From contig CM072338.1 of NCBI GenBank assembly GCA_036874045.1, positions 15,088,501 to 15,152,500 of the forward strand: a stretch of DNA of 64,000 bases, written 5' to 3'. The translations under genes were made by a program, and so were the position numbers. Position 1 is the stretch's first letter. Each line of letters starts with the position of its first letter. This stretch comes from Cymodocea nodosa (lineage: Eukaryota > Streptophyta > Magnoliopsida > Alismatales > Cymodoceaceae). Below, piece after piece: positions 1 to 13,300 of this stretch. The notes under the pieces are model-generated. The model was not told the origin of the DNA. It did not search any database and worked only from the letters and a program-made list of their open reading frames with translations.

Positions 1-1
1 G

Positions 2-258
2 CTTTCTTGATCTCCTGTTCACAATTCTAATGTGGTGCATTTTTAGGTTACAATACGGTGCCAAATGCCTTCCATAAAATTTTGGAAGTTAATCTGATGA
101 GTTCACAGATTCCTTTCATAATATCTACCAGTGTAATAAAGCACAATACTGCCTTCTTGAGCTCTTGTTTCACAATTTTAATGTGGTGCATTTTTAGGTT
201 ACAATACAGTGCCAATTGCCTTCCATAAAATTTTGGAAGTTAATCTGATGAGTTCACG
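2..258. repeat. Tandem duplication of about 150 bp
   Basis: Two near-identical copies (about 2-115 and 151-258) share the run from 'cttcttga.ctc' through 'gtggtgcatttttag', then 'gttacaatac.gtgcca', ending in 'gatgagttcac'. Each copy carries an apparent splice acceptor (tttttag) followed by a coding-like stretch that reads YNTVPIAFHKILEVNLM in copy 2. An intron end plus exon start therefore seems to have been duplicated. Copy 2 lies directly upstream of the exons of the first gene. Confidence 0.85.
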
Positions 259-2388
259 TGATGCAGTTCTGGAAGCAAAATTGTTCTTTGGCCATTCCTT
301 GTTGTTTCATTCTTTTTCGGGGTTTATAGTTTGATTCCATATTTTATTCTTTGGAGCCCACCACCACCACCTGTAAATGAAGAAGAAATTGGAAAATGGC
401 CACTGAGTTTTCTCGAATCTAAGATAACTGCAGGGGTAAGCATTTTAATTCTAAACTTATATTCCATTGTTGACTATCTTAGCCCATAAATATTTGTAAT
501 TCTAATGTTTCTAATAGAGCATTAGAACTACAATTTTGATTTTGATACTTGGTTAAGCAGCTTGATTGGTGATAAATTCTCGCTTTTTCTATATTATTGT
601 CATACTACTGAAAAAGAAAATACTCATGCATACTGTACATTTTATATTAATCGCTCCCCAAAGTTGAACAACATTGTATGGTCAAATGCTTTAGTGATGT
701 AAACACCCTGACTGGGAAGATTATAATTTTTTCTATTCAGTTCAATTCATCAATATTTATTAATTTATTACTTGATAAAGTGAATAATATATGAAATTAC
801 TCTACTTTCCAAACAATATTAATTTATCTGGAAATGTCATTGCACTACTTGTCTTGAATTGTTTGTGTTATTTTATGTTTTTATCGTGTTCTGCTGTTAG
901 CAGAGACAATTGAGAAGAAAAGAAAGAGACAAGGACCTGAAGTATTTACTTGACTATTATATTCAATTTATATAATATTTAACACCTACTAGAATCTTTT
1001 TAACTTTTAATTGCTGATAATAAAATGCTTTACCTCGTCTGTGGTGGGAAGGAATCACTTCAGCACCTATTTTTTAGCTGTCTGCTTTTGCAAGCCATTT
1101 GGGAATCCTTCTTTCCAAATGAGTTGACTGCAGTTAGCTTAGATGCCTCTTTCACAGGAATTTGGGATTTTTATGAGAAATTCTTGAATGGGAAATTGAC
1201 AAGAGTCCAACACCTATTTGGCCAAAGGCTATATGTGGCTCTGTGAATCAATTGGAACGCGTAATGAGATTATTTTCATGATGAGACTTTGTCTCTTTGA
1301 TACATATTGAGATTGTAATGAGGGAGATTTGAATGGGTTTTATTAGTTTTCATGTTTTTTCTTTATATTTCTTTGGTTTATATATTGTAATGAGGAACAT
1401 TTTCACATTTCTGGGCGATTTTTTGTTAACCATCCCAACCAATTTCTTAGAAAAACAAGAAAGAATAATGGTAATTAGCCTGCTTAACAGAAATTGATGT
1501 CTCGTCGCTCGGGACTGGATGGCCTATGCCTAAAAATTAAACAGGTTAGTAGTTTGCAACGAAAACATATAATGGAAATCAGAAAACAGAACATAATCTG
1601 AGGCAAATGTTTTTTCTTGCCTTTTTGAAAATTACTGTAGCTCTCCATTTGGATTGGTTGCATTGTTACTAACAAAGACTCAGTTCTGTTACATAAGTTT
1701 ATCATATATGCAGGAGGCTTGTTTATATTAAAAAAAAAAAAATCCATCAATAAAAATCTTTGGTATTCAATGAGGTTTTTTAACTAACATGCTTCTAGAT
1801 CAGGTTGTATTTGCTTTAGGATTGGGCTTAATCATATATGCAAGCTTAGCTAGTGGTGAAGTTTGGACGGAATTCTACCAATATTTCAGAGAAAGCAGGC
1901 TTGTAAGTGACTAGCACACAAACCTCAATTTTTGGCTTTATGGTTTTACATATACAGGCTAATCATCGAATTTGCATCTTTTGGGCAATTATCCAGTTTT
2001 TGTTGTTAATTCTCAGTGTAACCTTCTATTTGCCTTTCTTACAGATTCATGCCACCTCCCTTGATTTTTCATTATTGTCTGCCTTTTCTGCATTCTGGGT
2101 TTACAATGATATGACTGGAAGGAGATGGTAAGACCAAGCTTGTTATTTCCGATGGCTAAACTGCATTTCTTTTTTAATGATGACTATGTTACCGAAGTAT
2201 TGAAGATTGACCCATGGATATCTTAGTTGTGAATAATTGCTTGTTTTCTTCATTGCAGGTATGCAAAAGGTTCTTGGTTGCTGCCAGTAGCTCTGATTCC
2301 GTTTCTTGGGCCAGCCTTCTATCTTCTCCTACGTCCCTCTCTTTCAGAACTACCTTCAGTACCCTCGTCTAAAGTGGAGAGCAAATAG
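198..2388 (+). CDS. 3' part of a predicted multi-pass membrane protein, unknown function
   Basis: The product is a hydrophobic protein, probably of plastid or other organelle membranes; I do not recognise a named function. Exons at about 330-435, 1804-1902, 2045-2127 and 2259-2388 (stop TAG 2386-2388) have GT/AG borders and matching phases. Their product runs LIPYFILW, a proline run, EEEIGKWPLSFLESK, the membrane segment VVFALGLGLIIYASLA, then HATSLDFSLLSAFSAFWVYND and GSWLLPVALIPFLGPAFYLLLRP, and ends in a hydrophilic SSKVESK tail. An upstream coding-like exon from 198 (YNTVPIAFHKILEVNLM) is in a different frame from the 330 exon. The hydrophobic stretch 262-435 (SFFFGVYSLIPYFILW) is open in the later frame, so either the splicing model is wrong or a frameshift lies near 285-295. 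The start codon is outside the window or upstream of this point. A polyadenylation-type AATAAA lies at 2424. The FWVYND region resembles small cyanobacterial/plastid membrane proteins, but that family link is from memory and uncertain. Confidence 0.7.
1025..1246 (+). mobile_element. LINE reverse-transcriptase zinc-binding (zf-RVT) fragment
   Basis: The reading CGGKESLQHLFFSC followed by AIWESFF matches the C-terminal zinc-binding segment of plant L1-type LINE reverse transcriptases (pattern C..K.E...HLF..C..A..IW). Only about 70 residues remain. It sits inside the first clear intron (436-1803) of the membrane-protein gene, in sense orientation, and is not an exon of that gene. Confidence 0.7.
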
Positions 2389-2423
2389 AAACAGGCCATT
2401 TTTGGTTGTTTTTTCATCAGATT

Positions 2424-2429
2424 AATAAA
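2424..2429 (+). terminator. Probable polyadenylation signal of the membrane-protein gene
   Basis: AATAAA lies 36 bases after the stop codon of the gene ending at 2388. This is a typical position for a near-upstream element in plants, but the hexamer is common in AT-rich DNA. Confidence 0.4.
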
Positions 2430-4340
2430 GAACGAATTCAAAGACTTCCACCAATGAAGGATTTGAAAAGAACTCAATTGTACGCAGCCTTACTCATAAA
2501 CCGTAAGGTTGTTTCCTAAAATTTGTAGCGACTTCTAGATTTCAATCTTACCGTCCATCAATCTAATGGTTGGAATTTTTTTTTATTCTAAGGCAACCAA
2601 GGTAGCCTCCTATCTTAGCAATATATTTTACTGGTGAATTGTGGTAAAAAAACCTCATCTTTATAAGGTTACAGACATATCCTCTCTTTTTTTACTTTTT
2701 TATCCATTATCCTTCTGTTTACCCTTCGCCCTATCATCTCTTACTAAGAAGCCTATATGAGACCAAGCATTTGATAATGGCACCTTTCCCTCTCTCAAAA
2801 ATTATTTCAAGTATTGAAAAAATGAAAAATCTATCAAATCACTTGCATGCCACTGAAGCTAAACTTGCTTTTGTCGCTTGCAAATGAGGTTTAGTGGCAG
2901 GCAAGTCACTTGATGAATTCCTAAAGTGTGTAAGTAAATACCCCTTTAAAAATGTCATATTACATTTTTTTTCTTACCTTAGGTTTATCATCAATGGTTG
3001 GGGCTTGAAATCTCATACCATTTGCATTTATTAACTTTTTTTCATTCATAAAGAAGGCGTGGGGTAGAAGAACAAGTGAAAAAAAAGAAACTGAAAGGAA
3101 GATTATATTCTCCCTCGTTTCGGTTGACGATGGGTGTGCTCGTTGCATTTGCACATTTTTATTCTTCGAAGATCAGTTGTGAAATTGATATGATGAATGA
3201 AATATTTGATTAAAAAACATTGTCCAGCAATGAGGCTCTTCCAAACCAATGTATTATGCATGGTTGATTTGAACATGATTATGTTTCTTTAAAGCCAACA
3301 CTTCCTCCAGGTGAATAAGTGAATGCATGAAATGTGATATCGCTGATTAATCTGCAATCATGTAGGGGTGGGCAAAATACATGAAGAGAAAATTTAAGAT
3401 GGTGCAAGCGAAACTCTATTCCATTCCTTAATCTATTCCTACGTACCAAACGTTATATTATGGCATTTTCATTTTTCCTCATAAATACACGAAGAGATAA
3501 AATAATCTTATGGATTTATAATTATACGATCATAAATACATGATGGAATTTTCACTTAGATTAAAGAAACAACCGTACTTAATCTGAACGAGGAATTTAA
3601 TATTCACCAAAGTTTGTTAAATCTTAACCATTGATTTTTAAATTTGAAAATAAAGATAAACATTACTTAAAGCACGTAGAAATTTTAACAAATAATAGGT
3701 CACATCATAGATTAAAAAAGAATTGCATAAATAAAATTTAATTTGAGTAATAAAAAAATAGGTTCGACAGAGAGAATTAAAATACTACAAATAAAAGAGC
3801 GTTGAAACACACTGCTGGCATAACATTTATTCATAACATAACAAATTGACTTAGAATTCATGATCAGTTTTTCAACATATTTCATAGAGACATTTGTGGA
3901 CCACACAACAAGGCCAGTGGAAAAGTACGAGTTTATGTCTAGATTTGTGTGTTTAAGGAGATAATTGTATTAAAGGCCATCCAAAGCATCATCTCTGAAA
4001 GTAAATAAAAAATAAAAAGCTCCAAGGAAATGGATACATGTAATAATATGTTTAATTGAATGGATTGCAAACACCAAGGGACGGTTGCGTGAATGGTACT
4101 ACACTCCTTATTATTAAACAATATATACATACATCGTGGATATGAATTTCACAATTTCCTTCACTCCTCTTTCCCATGTTCTTCCGTTCAGAACCAGAAA
4201 GAACGCCATGATGACCAAGAAAAGGGCAAGCTGCAACCATTTGTTTCCAATGGTATGATGACATCCACGTCATGTATTGGTAGGACTTGCCTGGAAGCAG
4301 CAACACCATTTTTTCTGGGCAACAGAAGATAAACCAATTA
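2430..4340. other. Intergenic spacer, no gene seen
   Basis: AT-rich DNA with no conserved reading frame. It holds an imperfect inverted repeat (about 2835-2866 against 2888-2915, built on 'cacttgc.tgccact') that could form a hairpin and may be a short MITE remnant. The 3' end of the minus-strand NOI gene begins at the right edge. Confidence 0.5.
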
Positions 4341-7300
4341 TTAAGAGGGTGATCCACACAACATAAGAAAGAACTTCTTGAAGTTGGTCGTGTCTGCATT
4401 TCCATCATTCATGGGATTCGACATGAAACAGTTCTGGTGGCCTTTGCTTGGGCAAAGTCGATGTCATTTTAGGTTTACAAGTGAAGAGCACTTACAGTAG
4501 TTTGTTTGTTGGCAGGATCTTGTGTTCTCCCAGTTGTAGTTTCTTCTCCTGTAGAATCAGTTCCTCCAATGCTGTTTTGCTTTCTCTCGTCTCTGGCTTT
4601 ACCAAAGATCATGGTGTAGCTCTCCGCAGAAGCAGGATCATTAACATTCCAGTCACCAAATTTTGGCAATGGACTAGAGCCACCCGTGCTCTGTCACAAG
4701 AAATTCTCATCAGTACTGAAAATAGCTAGAAAATTACAATCTCCCCTTGCTTTTGGATTTCCTTTTTTTCAAATGAATCCACAAAGAAGTATCAAATATT
4801 TAAACAATTCAGTGCATTAGTCCCCGTCCATTCTCATGATCATGTTTATCCACAACAGAAATAAAAAATGATTAAGTGCGTTATTAACCGTCCATATCAG
4901 CATTTCTAGGCAATAACTGATGTTTCCTTGAGATCATTATTTGGAAGTTGATGATCATGAAATAAAAATGTAACAACATAAAATTCAGTGCCACAATACT
5001 TAAAAAATGAATAGATTAAACAAACATTATGTATGATCAATCATTATATCAACTTCAACTTAGGTATATTAAATTTGTTTTGGGTTAATTAAGCCTAGGT
5101 ATCTACAAATGGTATCTAAGTTTGGATCATGGGAAAATTTGTTAGAAGTAAATACATTCCTCTTGAGAATCGTACATGGTCTGTCAGATATTCAAACAGA
5201 CAAGATTGTGGGTTTACACTCACATAGACTACAATAAAAGTGAATGATTAACAAAAAACTATGATAAAACTGCAATAACGACTACAAGTTAAACCATTCT
5301 TGCTCCAATTGTTGGATCTAAGATGATTATGAACCAATTAGACTTGGGTTACTACATTTAAGTAGAAAAACCTTTCTTTAATCTTGAGATATTCACCAAG
5401 TGGTAGTGTTGAGACTTATTCGTGATATGTGTATGGGTATATTGGGAATTTCAATTATGTAATTGGGCTGTATATATATTCTGTAAATCCTCCCAAGTGA
5501 AATGAAATCAGTTTTCCGCCACCAAACACAATAAGTAGCATATTCGCCATGTCAAATTCTAGAGTTTGCTAGAAAAATCATAATATCAAAAGCATAAGCA
5601 ATCAAAAACTAGAAATTGCATTTGCATCTATATATTTGAGTGTCAGGATACTGCCAATCATATAAAAGTTGCATCATATCCATGACAATAGAAAAAGGAT
5701 TTGATGTCAAGTAGGTTATCTCCTAAAGCACACAGTGGAGTTCAATAGCATCAATGATTACATCATGTTCAAAACTACAAGATATGGCATAGGAGTAAGT
5801 AGTTCAATGGTTTTGAATTTTGGGTATCGTACCAAAAAAGAAGGGAAGATGCTTTGAAGTTCTCATGAAAATGAAATATATATTTTTTCATCTCCATTAA
5901 TCATTTCTATGACTACTTCACAAGTCTAAACTAAAGCTTCATTTGGTTGGAATTATGGTGGAGAAAATTATGAGAATAAGGTCAATTGAGATAAATCTGA
6001 AATAAACGTTTTTGATATGACATAATCCACTTAATTATGCACACTGCATCTAAACATAAAATGACATAATCTTATAATCAGCTCACTGACCGATTATGAG
6101 ATTTTAGGCTAAATTATGAAATTTGTTTACCTTTAACAATGTGTGAACAAAGACTATGATGATCCGTTTGTGCACGTTGAAAAATTCAAAAATTGAAGAA
6201 ATAGAAAGTTGAGAACTATCAGAAATAGAATGTTCAGAATCTTAGAAAAAATTGAGATATTTGTGTGCGTAACAAAAAATAAAAAAAGTTAAAATTCTCA
6301 AAGTCATTTGTGTCTAACAAAATATTCAGAATTAAATTATTTTTATTTTTAATCAAAGTACTTCAACAATTATTTGTTATTTACTTTTATTTCTTCACTT
6401 TATAATAATTTTATTTTCAAAAAAAATATTTATTCCATTTATTTTTATTAATAATTATACTTATTTATTTATTAATAATTTCATAAGCAATACTTACTAA
6501 AATAAAATTCTCAACATAAATATTTTTATTTTGATGGTTTGATTTCGTAAACTACATGACTTGATTTGATTTGAAAACATCCTAACTAAACTGATGTACA
6601 TAGTTAGACTAATAGTCATTACACCATCAATATCAAGGTACAAGTTGGGCAACCAAGCACATTCCAAATTATAGTATAACAGAACAAAGATAAAGCATTC
6701 GATCAACACGTGGAATCCTTTTGAGAACCTGATATCCAGCATTATTAAAAAAACATAGAAAACACATATCATAAAAGAGCCATATTTGTATTTGAAATTA
6801 CTAGAAAATCCAATAATAATCTCCCATGTCACCGATTTGTAGAGGGGAAAGCTCGCCAATGGTGCATGGGCTCTCATATGTTGGTTTCTATGTACCGTTA
6901 GCCAAAAGACAAATTGATGACGATGATAAATTAGGGATGCAAGGACGACGACAAAAGCGATGAATCGGAGAAGAGGCGAGCGTAAGGTTGGAAAGAGGAC
7001 TAATCTCGCACAGTTAGTAGGGACCTATCACATCTGGGACTGAATCATTGCAATTCGACGAAAGAGGATTGAATCTTCTGAAACTGTGAGTTCTAAGGGA
7101 GATGGGTGGGATTCCTCGAAATTCTTTCCTTTTTTTTTCCATAATTTTCCAAACATTCTTTTTCCGCCATTTCTTGGAATTCCAGGAGACACAAATCTCA
7201 ATTCTCAAACAAACAAGATTATTAACATAAACAATTAAGACTTTCATCTCATCAACACTAATGAATAATTCAGATTATTCACAATTTTGGCCATCATAAA

Positions 7301-10300
7301 CAATGCCTAGGATTCTGGTAGGCTATTTAAATATTTGCCTAAATCAAGTAGTGGCCTTATGATTTCACAATCCTAAATGATTTTAAATCCTAGTGTCAAC
7401 AATTAAGACTATCATTTCAAAAAGAAAACAATAGAAGAAATTATTCCAAATATAAGCAACAACTTTGAAACAAACATCAAAAATGCCATGCCTTCTTGGT
7501 CTGAATACTAGCATATTTTACCATATGGAACTGCAAAGAATAGATTTTACCACATGAAAATTAAAGAACATAAATAGAGACAAGACAGAAACTTCTTCAG
7601 AAAAAACTTTAAAAGCGAAACTTTTAAAACCTGGATAGAAAATCTTGTACTTCCCTCTTAGGAAGCATAGAAAATCTTTAGTAGAACTACTGGTCAGTCT
7701 CATTTCATATGTGATGGCACTGACATGTAGGATTGCCAGTTCACACATTCGATCATGTACTAGTATTTTTAAAACCTGGATATGGCCTGCACATGATCGG
7801 ACATGCCCTGCAACTGGCAACACAGTACTTGAACATGTAAATATCCATTTGTAGAGACTATAGACACCTCAATTCTGTGTTTCTTTACCTCTAAACTTTT
7901 CCTGAGAAAGATGAAAAATGTATCTCTATGTCACTCATATCTATATATTGTCTAATAATTTACAATTTTGTGGGGATCGTGCTGCCTTGCATAAAAGTTA
8001 GCCATATGTATGATATGCATACAGCATGTAGAGGGATTCTATGGTCCATATATTTGTTATTGCCATCACTTATTTAAGTTTAAATATTTCACTGTAAACA
8101 ATATAAATTCAACTAGAGACTACTCAAGAATCAATGTCTATTCTTGTTGAAAACGTCAAAATCAATCATCACTTAGTTCACTGGTTGTGACTGACAATTC
8201 TCTTTATGTTTATATCCATGGCACAAGGTCACAACATTGGCTGAAATATGTTTTACAGCTAATGAACCTTATCCTATTGGATGAACTCATATCTCATATA
8301 CGATGATTGTTAATCATATACAATGATTGCTAATCATATACGATGATTTTGAGTAAGCAAACAGCATATCATCAAATGTCAATTTCATTACACAAACCAC
8401 CAAGTTGACAGTCTTTCCCTAGGGACATCTTCCACTTGCATTCCAGTCTCTTTCTTGACAATCTTACTTGTGATTGAAACACAAGTCAGAGATACATCAG
8501 CATTATCTCAACCAATGTGATTTCTATTACATATGAAATAGAGCTCTTTTATGATGGATTCCAACCAGCTATTAATGTTGAATTATCTGTCAGCTGCGTT
8601 GGGTCTGCAGCTCAGTTGAAAGCCACTAAACAATTTTACAGTAATTCAAAAACCCTTTCAACACTTGGAGTGTCTTAAAGAGGAGCATCCCCCAGTCACC
8701 TTTATGGTCGTGAAACACATCAGTTCAGTAGCTCGGTTGGAAGCAAACAAAGGAAGTTTGCAATGGTTCAAAACCCCTCTCAACACTTGTGATACACTTA
8801 AGGGGGACACCCCCATTTAAAAAATAAAAAAAATGGCAGTTAATGAATTTCAACGCAATCCATTTTGTTGAAAAATGTTGCTAAGGACAGAAAAACAGTT
8901 ATTTAAGGACATTTAATATGTTTTTTTCAATCCATATATTCAAAGTAATTGTTTCATTTTCCATTGTTACAACCAGAGAGAATAAATGGTACATATATAT
9001 CCTTAGTTACATGGATATCCATTTAATACATAAATAGATCTACAGAAGGAAATAACTCTAACACTTTCCTTGAAACTGAACTATATATATCAATATGTTC
9101 AGTTTGTTACAAAATTTTTCAAGCACCCCAACCCCAAGACCTTTGGTAAGAACATTAGTAAGCTAATTTTCAGATCAAGTATAAGGAGTTGATATAATTT
9201 TTCTTAAGACATTGTTTCTAATGAAATGACAGTCAATATCTACGTGTTTAGTTCTTTCATGAAATATTAGATTACTGGCAACATATATAGTAACTTGATT
9301 ATTATAATACATAGGTATAAGACTACTAACACTAACCTCCAAGTTTTGTAGTAAGGTTTTCAACCATATTAACTCAGAAATAGTCTTAGACATAGCACGA
9401 TATTCTGCTTTGACACTAGATTTTGATACTACATTTTATCTTTTGCTTCTCCAAGTGACCAAATTGTCTCTAAGGAAGGTTAAGTAGTTGAATGTAGATT
9501 TTCTATCACTTTTATCACTAGTATAGCCAATATTAGAGAAGCTTTCAACTTGAAGATGTCCATGATTCTCATACAAGAGTCCTTTCCCCGATGTCTTCTT
9601 AATATATGACAACACTTGAATAGCCCTCTACCAATGAATCACTTTAAGTGCATACATAAATTGACTGAGAAGATTAACAATATAACAAATATCAAGTTTA
9701 GTCATAGTTAGATAAAAGAGTTTCCCAATAAGTCTTCTATACTGTCTTGGATTTTCAAACATAGGAGATTTTTCATCTTAGAAAAAATGAGCATGTTCAA
9801 TAGGAATATTTTCCAGTTTACAACCTTCAAGACATGTTTCTCTTAACAAATCCAATGCATAGTTCCTTTGAGACAGAAATAAACGTCCCTTAAAATATGC
9901 AATTTCAATTCTCAAGAAATACCTTATGATTCTCATGTCCTTGGTAGCAAAATATTAGCAAAAAAAACATTTAGTTTCTTCAATACCTTGACTATCACTA
10001 CCTATTAAAAGAATATCATTGACATAAACAACAAGAATAATCATACCTTGTAAAGTGTGCTTGATAAAGAGAGAATGATCCACCTTACAACTATCAAAAC
10101 CTTCACTCTACATGACACTGCTAAATTTTTCAAACCAAACCTTTGGACTCTGTTTTAATCTATAATTAGCTTTGTTGAGTAAGCACACGGTCGACTCTCC
10201 TTGAGCAACATAACCTAGAGGTTGCTCTATAAACACCTATTCCTCTAAATCACCATAGAGAAAAATATTTTTAACATCTAGCTGAGTTAGCGACCATAAT

Positions 10301-13300
10301 TAATTTACTATTATAGTAAGAATAACACAAATAGAATCAAGATGAGCAATAAGGGAAAACGTCTCAGAATAACCTACCCCATATTCTTATGAGAAACCAC
10401 AGACTATAAGGTGAGCCATGTATCTATTAATAATACCATCAGTGTGTCTCTTGATAATAAAAATTCATCTACAGGAGACTACATTCATATCACCAAGATA
10501 AAGAATCAATTCTCAAGTGTCACGAGACAAGAGAGCATCTATCTCTTCATCTATTGCTGCATTCTAATAAAGAATATGAAGTGTTTCATGATGATCTCTA
10601 GGTAAAGTCTTATTAGAGATGGCTAGGACAAAATCACGAAAGGTGAAATTGTGGTTATTGTATGAAACAAAGTTAAATATAGGGTGTTGGGTGCAAGTGC
10701 GAGATGTTTTGCGTAAGACAATAGGAAGTTGATCGGTAGAAGACTCACTTTCTAGGTTAAAAGATGGTTGGGGTGGTGCAATAGGAGGTAGCCGTAGTTT
10801 ACGACTATATGCCTACAAAGATGGTTGATTTAGAGAACTGTGCACTTGTGTCCCATCAGACAAAAGAATAAAAGAGGTAGGATTACCGACAATTTCAACA
10901 AGACTAGGAGTGGGAGTAGAAATGATATCCCTAGTTTGTTGATGCTATCAAAGTAATACTGAGACTCAAAAAAAAGGTGACATCTATAGAAATATAATAG
11001 CAATGAGAAGGAGGATAATATAGACGATAGCCTTTTTAAATCCGAAAGTATCCAATAAAGATACACTTAAGATTACAAGGGAATAATTTATCAAGACTAA
11101 GAGACAAATCTTAAACAAAGGCAACACACTCAAATACTTTTGAAGGTATAGAGAAAAGTTCATTGTCAGGGTAAAGATGATGGAGAAGGATTGCCCCCTC
11201 CAACGAAGCAAACAACATCCTATTTATCAAGAAAACAACAGTAAACATAACATCAAACCAAAGATACTTGAAAACTTTAGCTTGTAACATGAAGACATAA
11301 GCAACATCAAGAATGTGACAATATTTTCATTCAACATTATTTTGTTGAGATGTATGGAGACATGTAGTTTGATGCACAATACTAGAAGAGGAACAAATAT
11401 ATTAAAAATCTATTTACATAAATTCAAAAGTATTATCAATATGCACAATTTTAGGACACAGAGAACTAATTTTGTATTTCAATCAAAACATTTTTGAAAA
11501 CATCAAGAACACTATGACAATCTTTGAGTAGATAGACCTAAGACACCCAAGAATAATCATCAACAAAAACTACATAGTACTTATGCCTATTAACGAATGT
11601 GACTCTACTAGGCCCTCATATATCACAATGGACAAGATAAAAAAAACTAGCTAAAGTAGTAAGATTCAATCACTTAAAGGTAGCACAAGTATGCTTCCCT
11701 AACTGACAAGATTCACAATCAAAAGTAGAAAACAAGATAGATAACCCATGGGAGAGTCTGACGAAGTTTCTCACAAGATAGATGACCTAAACGACAATGC
11801 CATAAGAGGGAAGTGTCAACATTAGACATGCACGTGATCAAGCCACGAGGAATATAGTCGCAGACTAGCAAATATGCTCCAAAAGAATTTTTCTTACGTC
11901 CTAAACAAATCTTCTATCTCGTTTGTAAGTCCTGAAAGATACAATGAAAATGATAAAAAGTAACTAAACAATGTAATTGAATAGTAATAACACTAATGGA
12001 TAAGAGATTAAAGGAGAATTCAAGAACATAAAGAGCATCGTTCAACCATATCTGAGATAAAGCTTGAACTTCTCCTTTACTAAATACCGAGTATGAACGA
12101 TCATCAACAATAGTAATAGATGTTTTTTCACTGATAGTATTTAGGCGATCAAATAAGATTAGATTACTTGAAATGTGAGAGGAGACTTTAGAGTCTATTA
12201 TCTAAGGATTATCACTAGAAACAATCAAGATAGTACTAATGTGTATACCTAGATGAGCAAATGTGACACGAGCACTCATGGCAGTGGAATTGAACCATCG
12301 GGACTGGAGAAGACAATCATATTCTACCTGAGAGAGGGTAACAGTTTGCCATATTTAAGAAGTATCCAACATATCAGAAATCTCTGTGATGACATTGTCT
12401 AGGTGAGGTTTTAAGTGTAAAAACTTGTCTTAGCATTTCTCTAATTTATGACCTAACTTACCACACCATTGACACTTAGGATGTTTATCACCACAACTTC
12501 CTCCACCTTGTCTACATCCTTAACTACCAAAAACTACAAAAGCAGACTGATCAACTGGTTGAGCTGTAGGTTGTGTCGAAATGTGCACTGTTTTGTCAAA
12601 AGTGGTGTTTAAATCAGGTAAAGTCTCAACGCTTAACACAGGGCCACAAATCTATGATGCTACATCTAGATTATCACTGGCAAGATAAAGGGCAGCAACA
12701 AGCTCCTCTCTATACCTTTGAAAGGTAGAAATATCTATTGTAGAGGGTTAATAGAGGTTTAACTCATTCATTAAACCTCTGAAAATACAGAAATGTTCTT
12801 GACAAGTCTTATCTCCTTGTCTAAGCTAGAATGGTTGCCCATCAACTTAAAATATTTTTGATATATTCTTTTGATGTCTATATATTTAACATAAAGTATT
12901 TCAAATTTCTTTAGTAGGACGCAACATAGACACTCCACGACTAACCATTGGTTCCATACAAGTTAACATCCAAGAAATAATTATAAAATCATCTGCATAC
13001 CAATCTCTATAGTTCTTATTTTTAATATCTAGTGGAGGTAAATATAGGTGATGTTCCTGATGGTAAGCTATCACAATGTTCTTAAAACTTTGAACCCAAA
13101 GAACATAATTTGGATCATTTAACTTTTCAGATACTCTTGGAAAACTTTTAACCAACAATTCACCCTAATGTGAGCTTGATGAAGAAGCCATGAGAGGAAG
13201 CCCACTGACAAAGACAGAAGACTGAGACAAAAATGAAGACTAACATGTGCACAGGTCGACCAACGGTCCATTGACGAAGATGGAAGCTCCACACACCTAA

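Noticed and set aside
1025-1246. Open frame considered as an extra exon of the membrane-protein gene
   Set aside because: It reads as a LINE zinc-binding segment, has no proper splice borders in phase, and the flanking exons already join in frame.
4093-4332. Plus-strand open frame opposite the NOI 3' region
   Set aside because: No family features; overlaps the NOI last-exon region in antisense.
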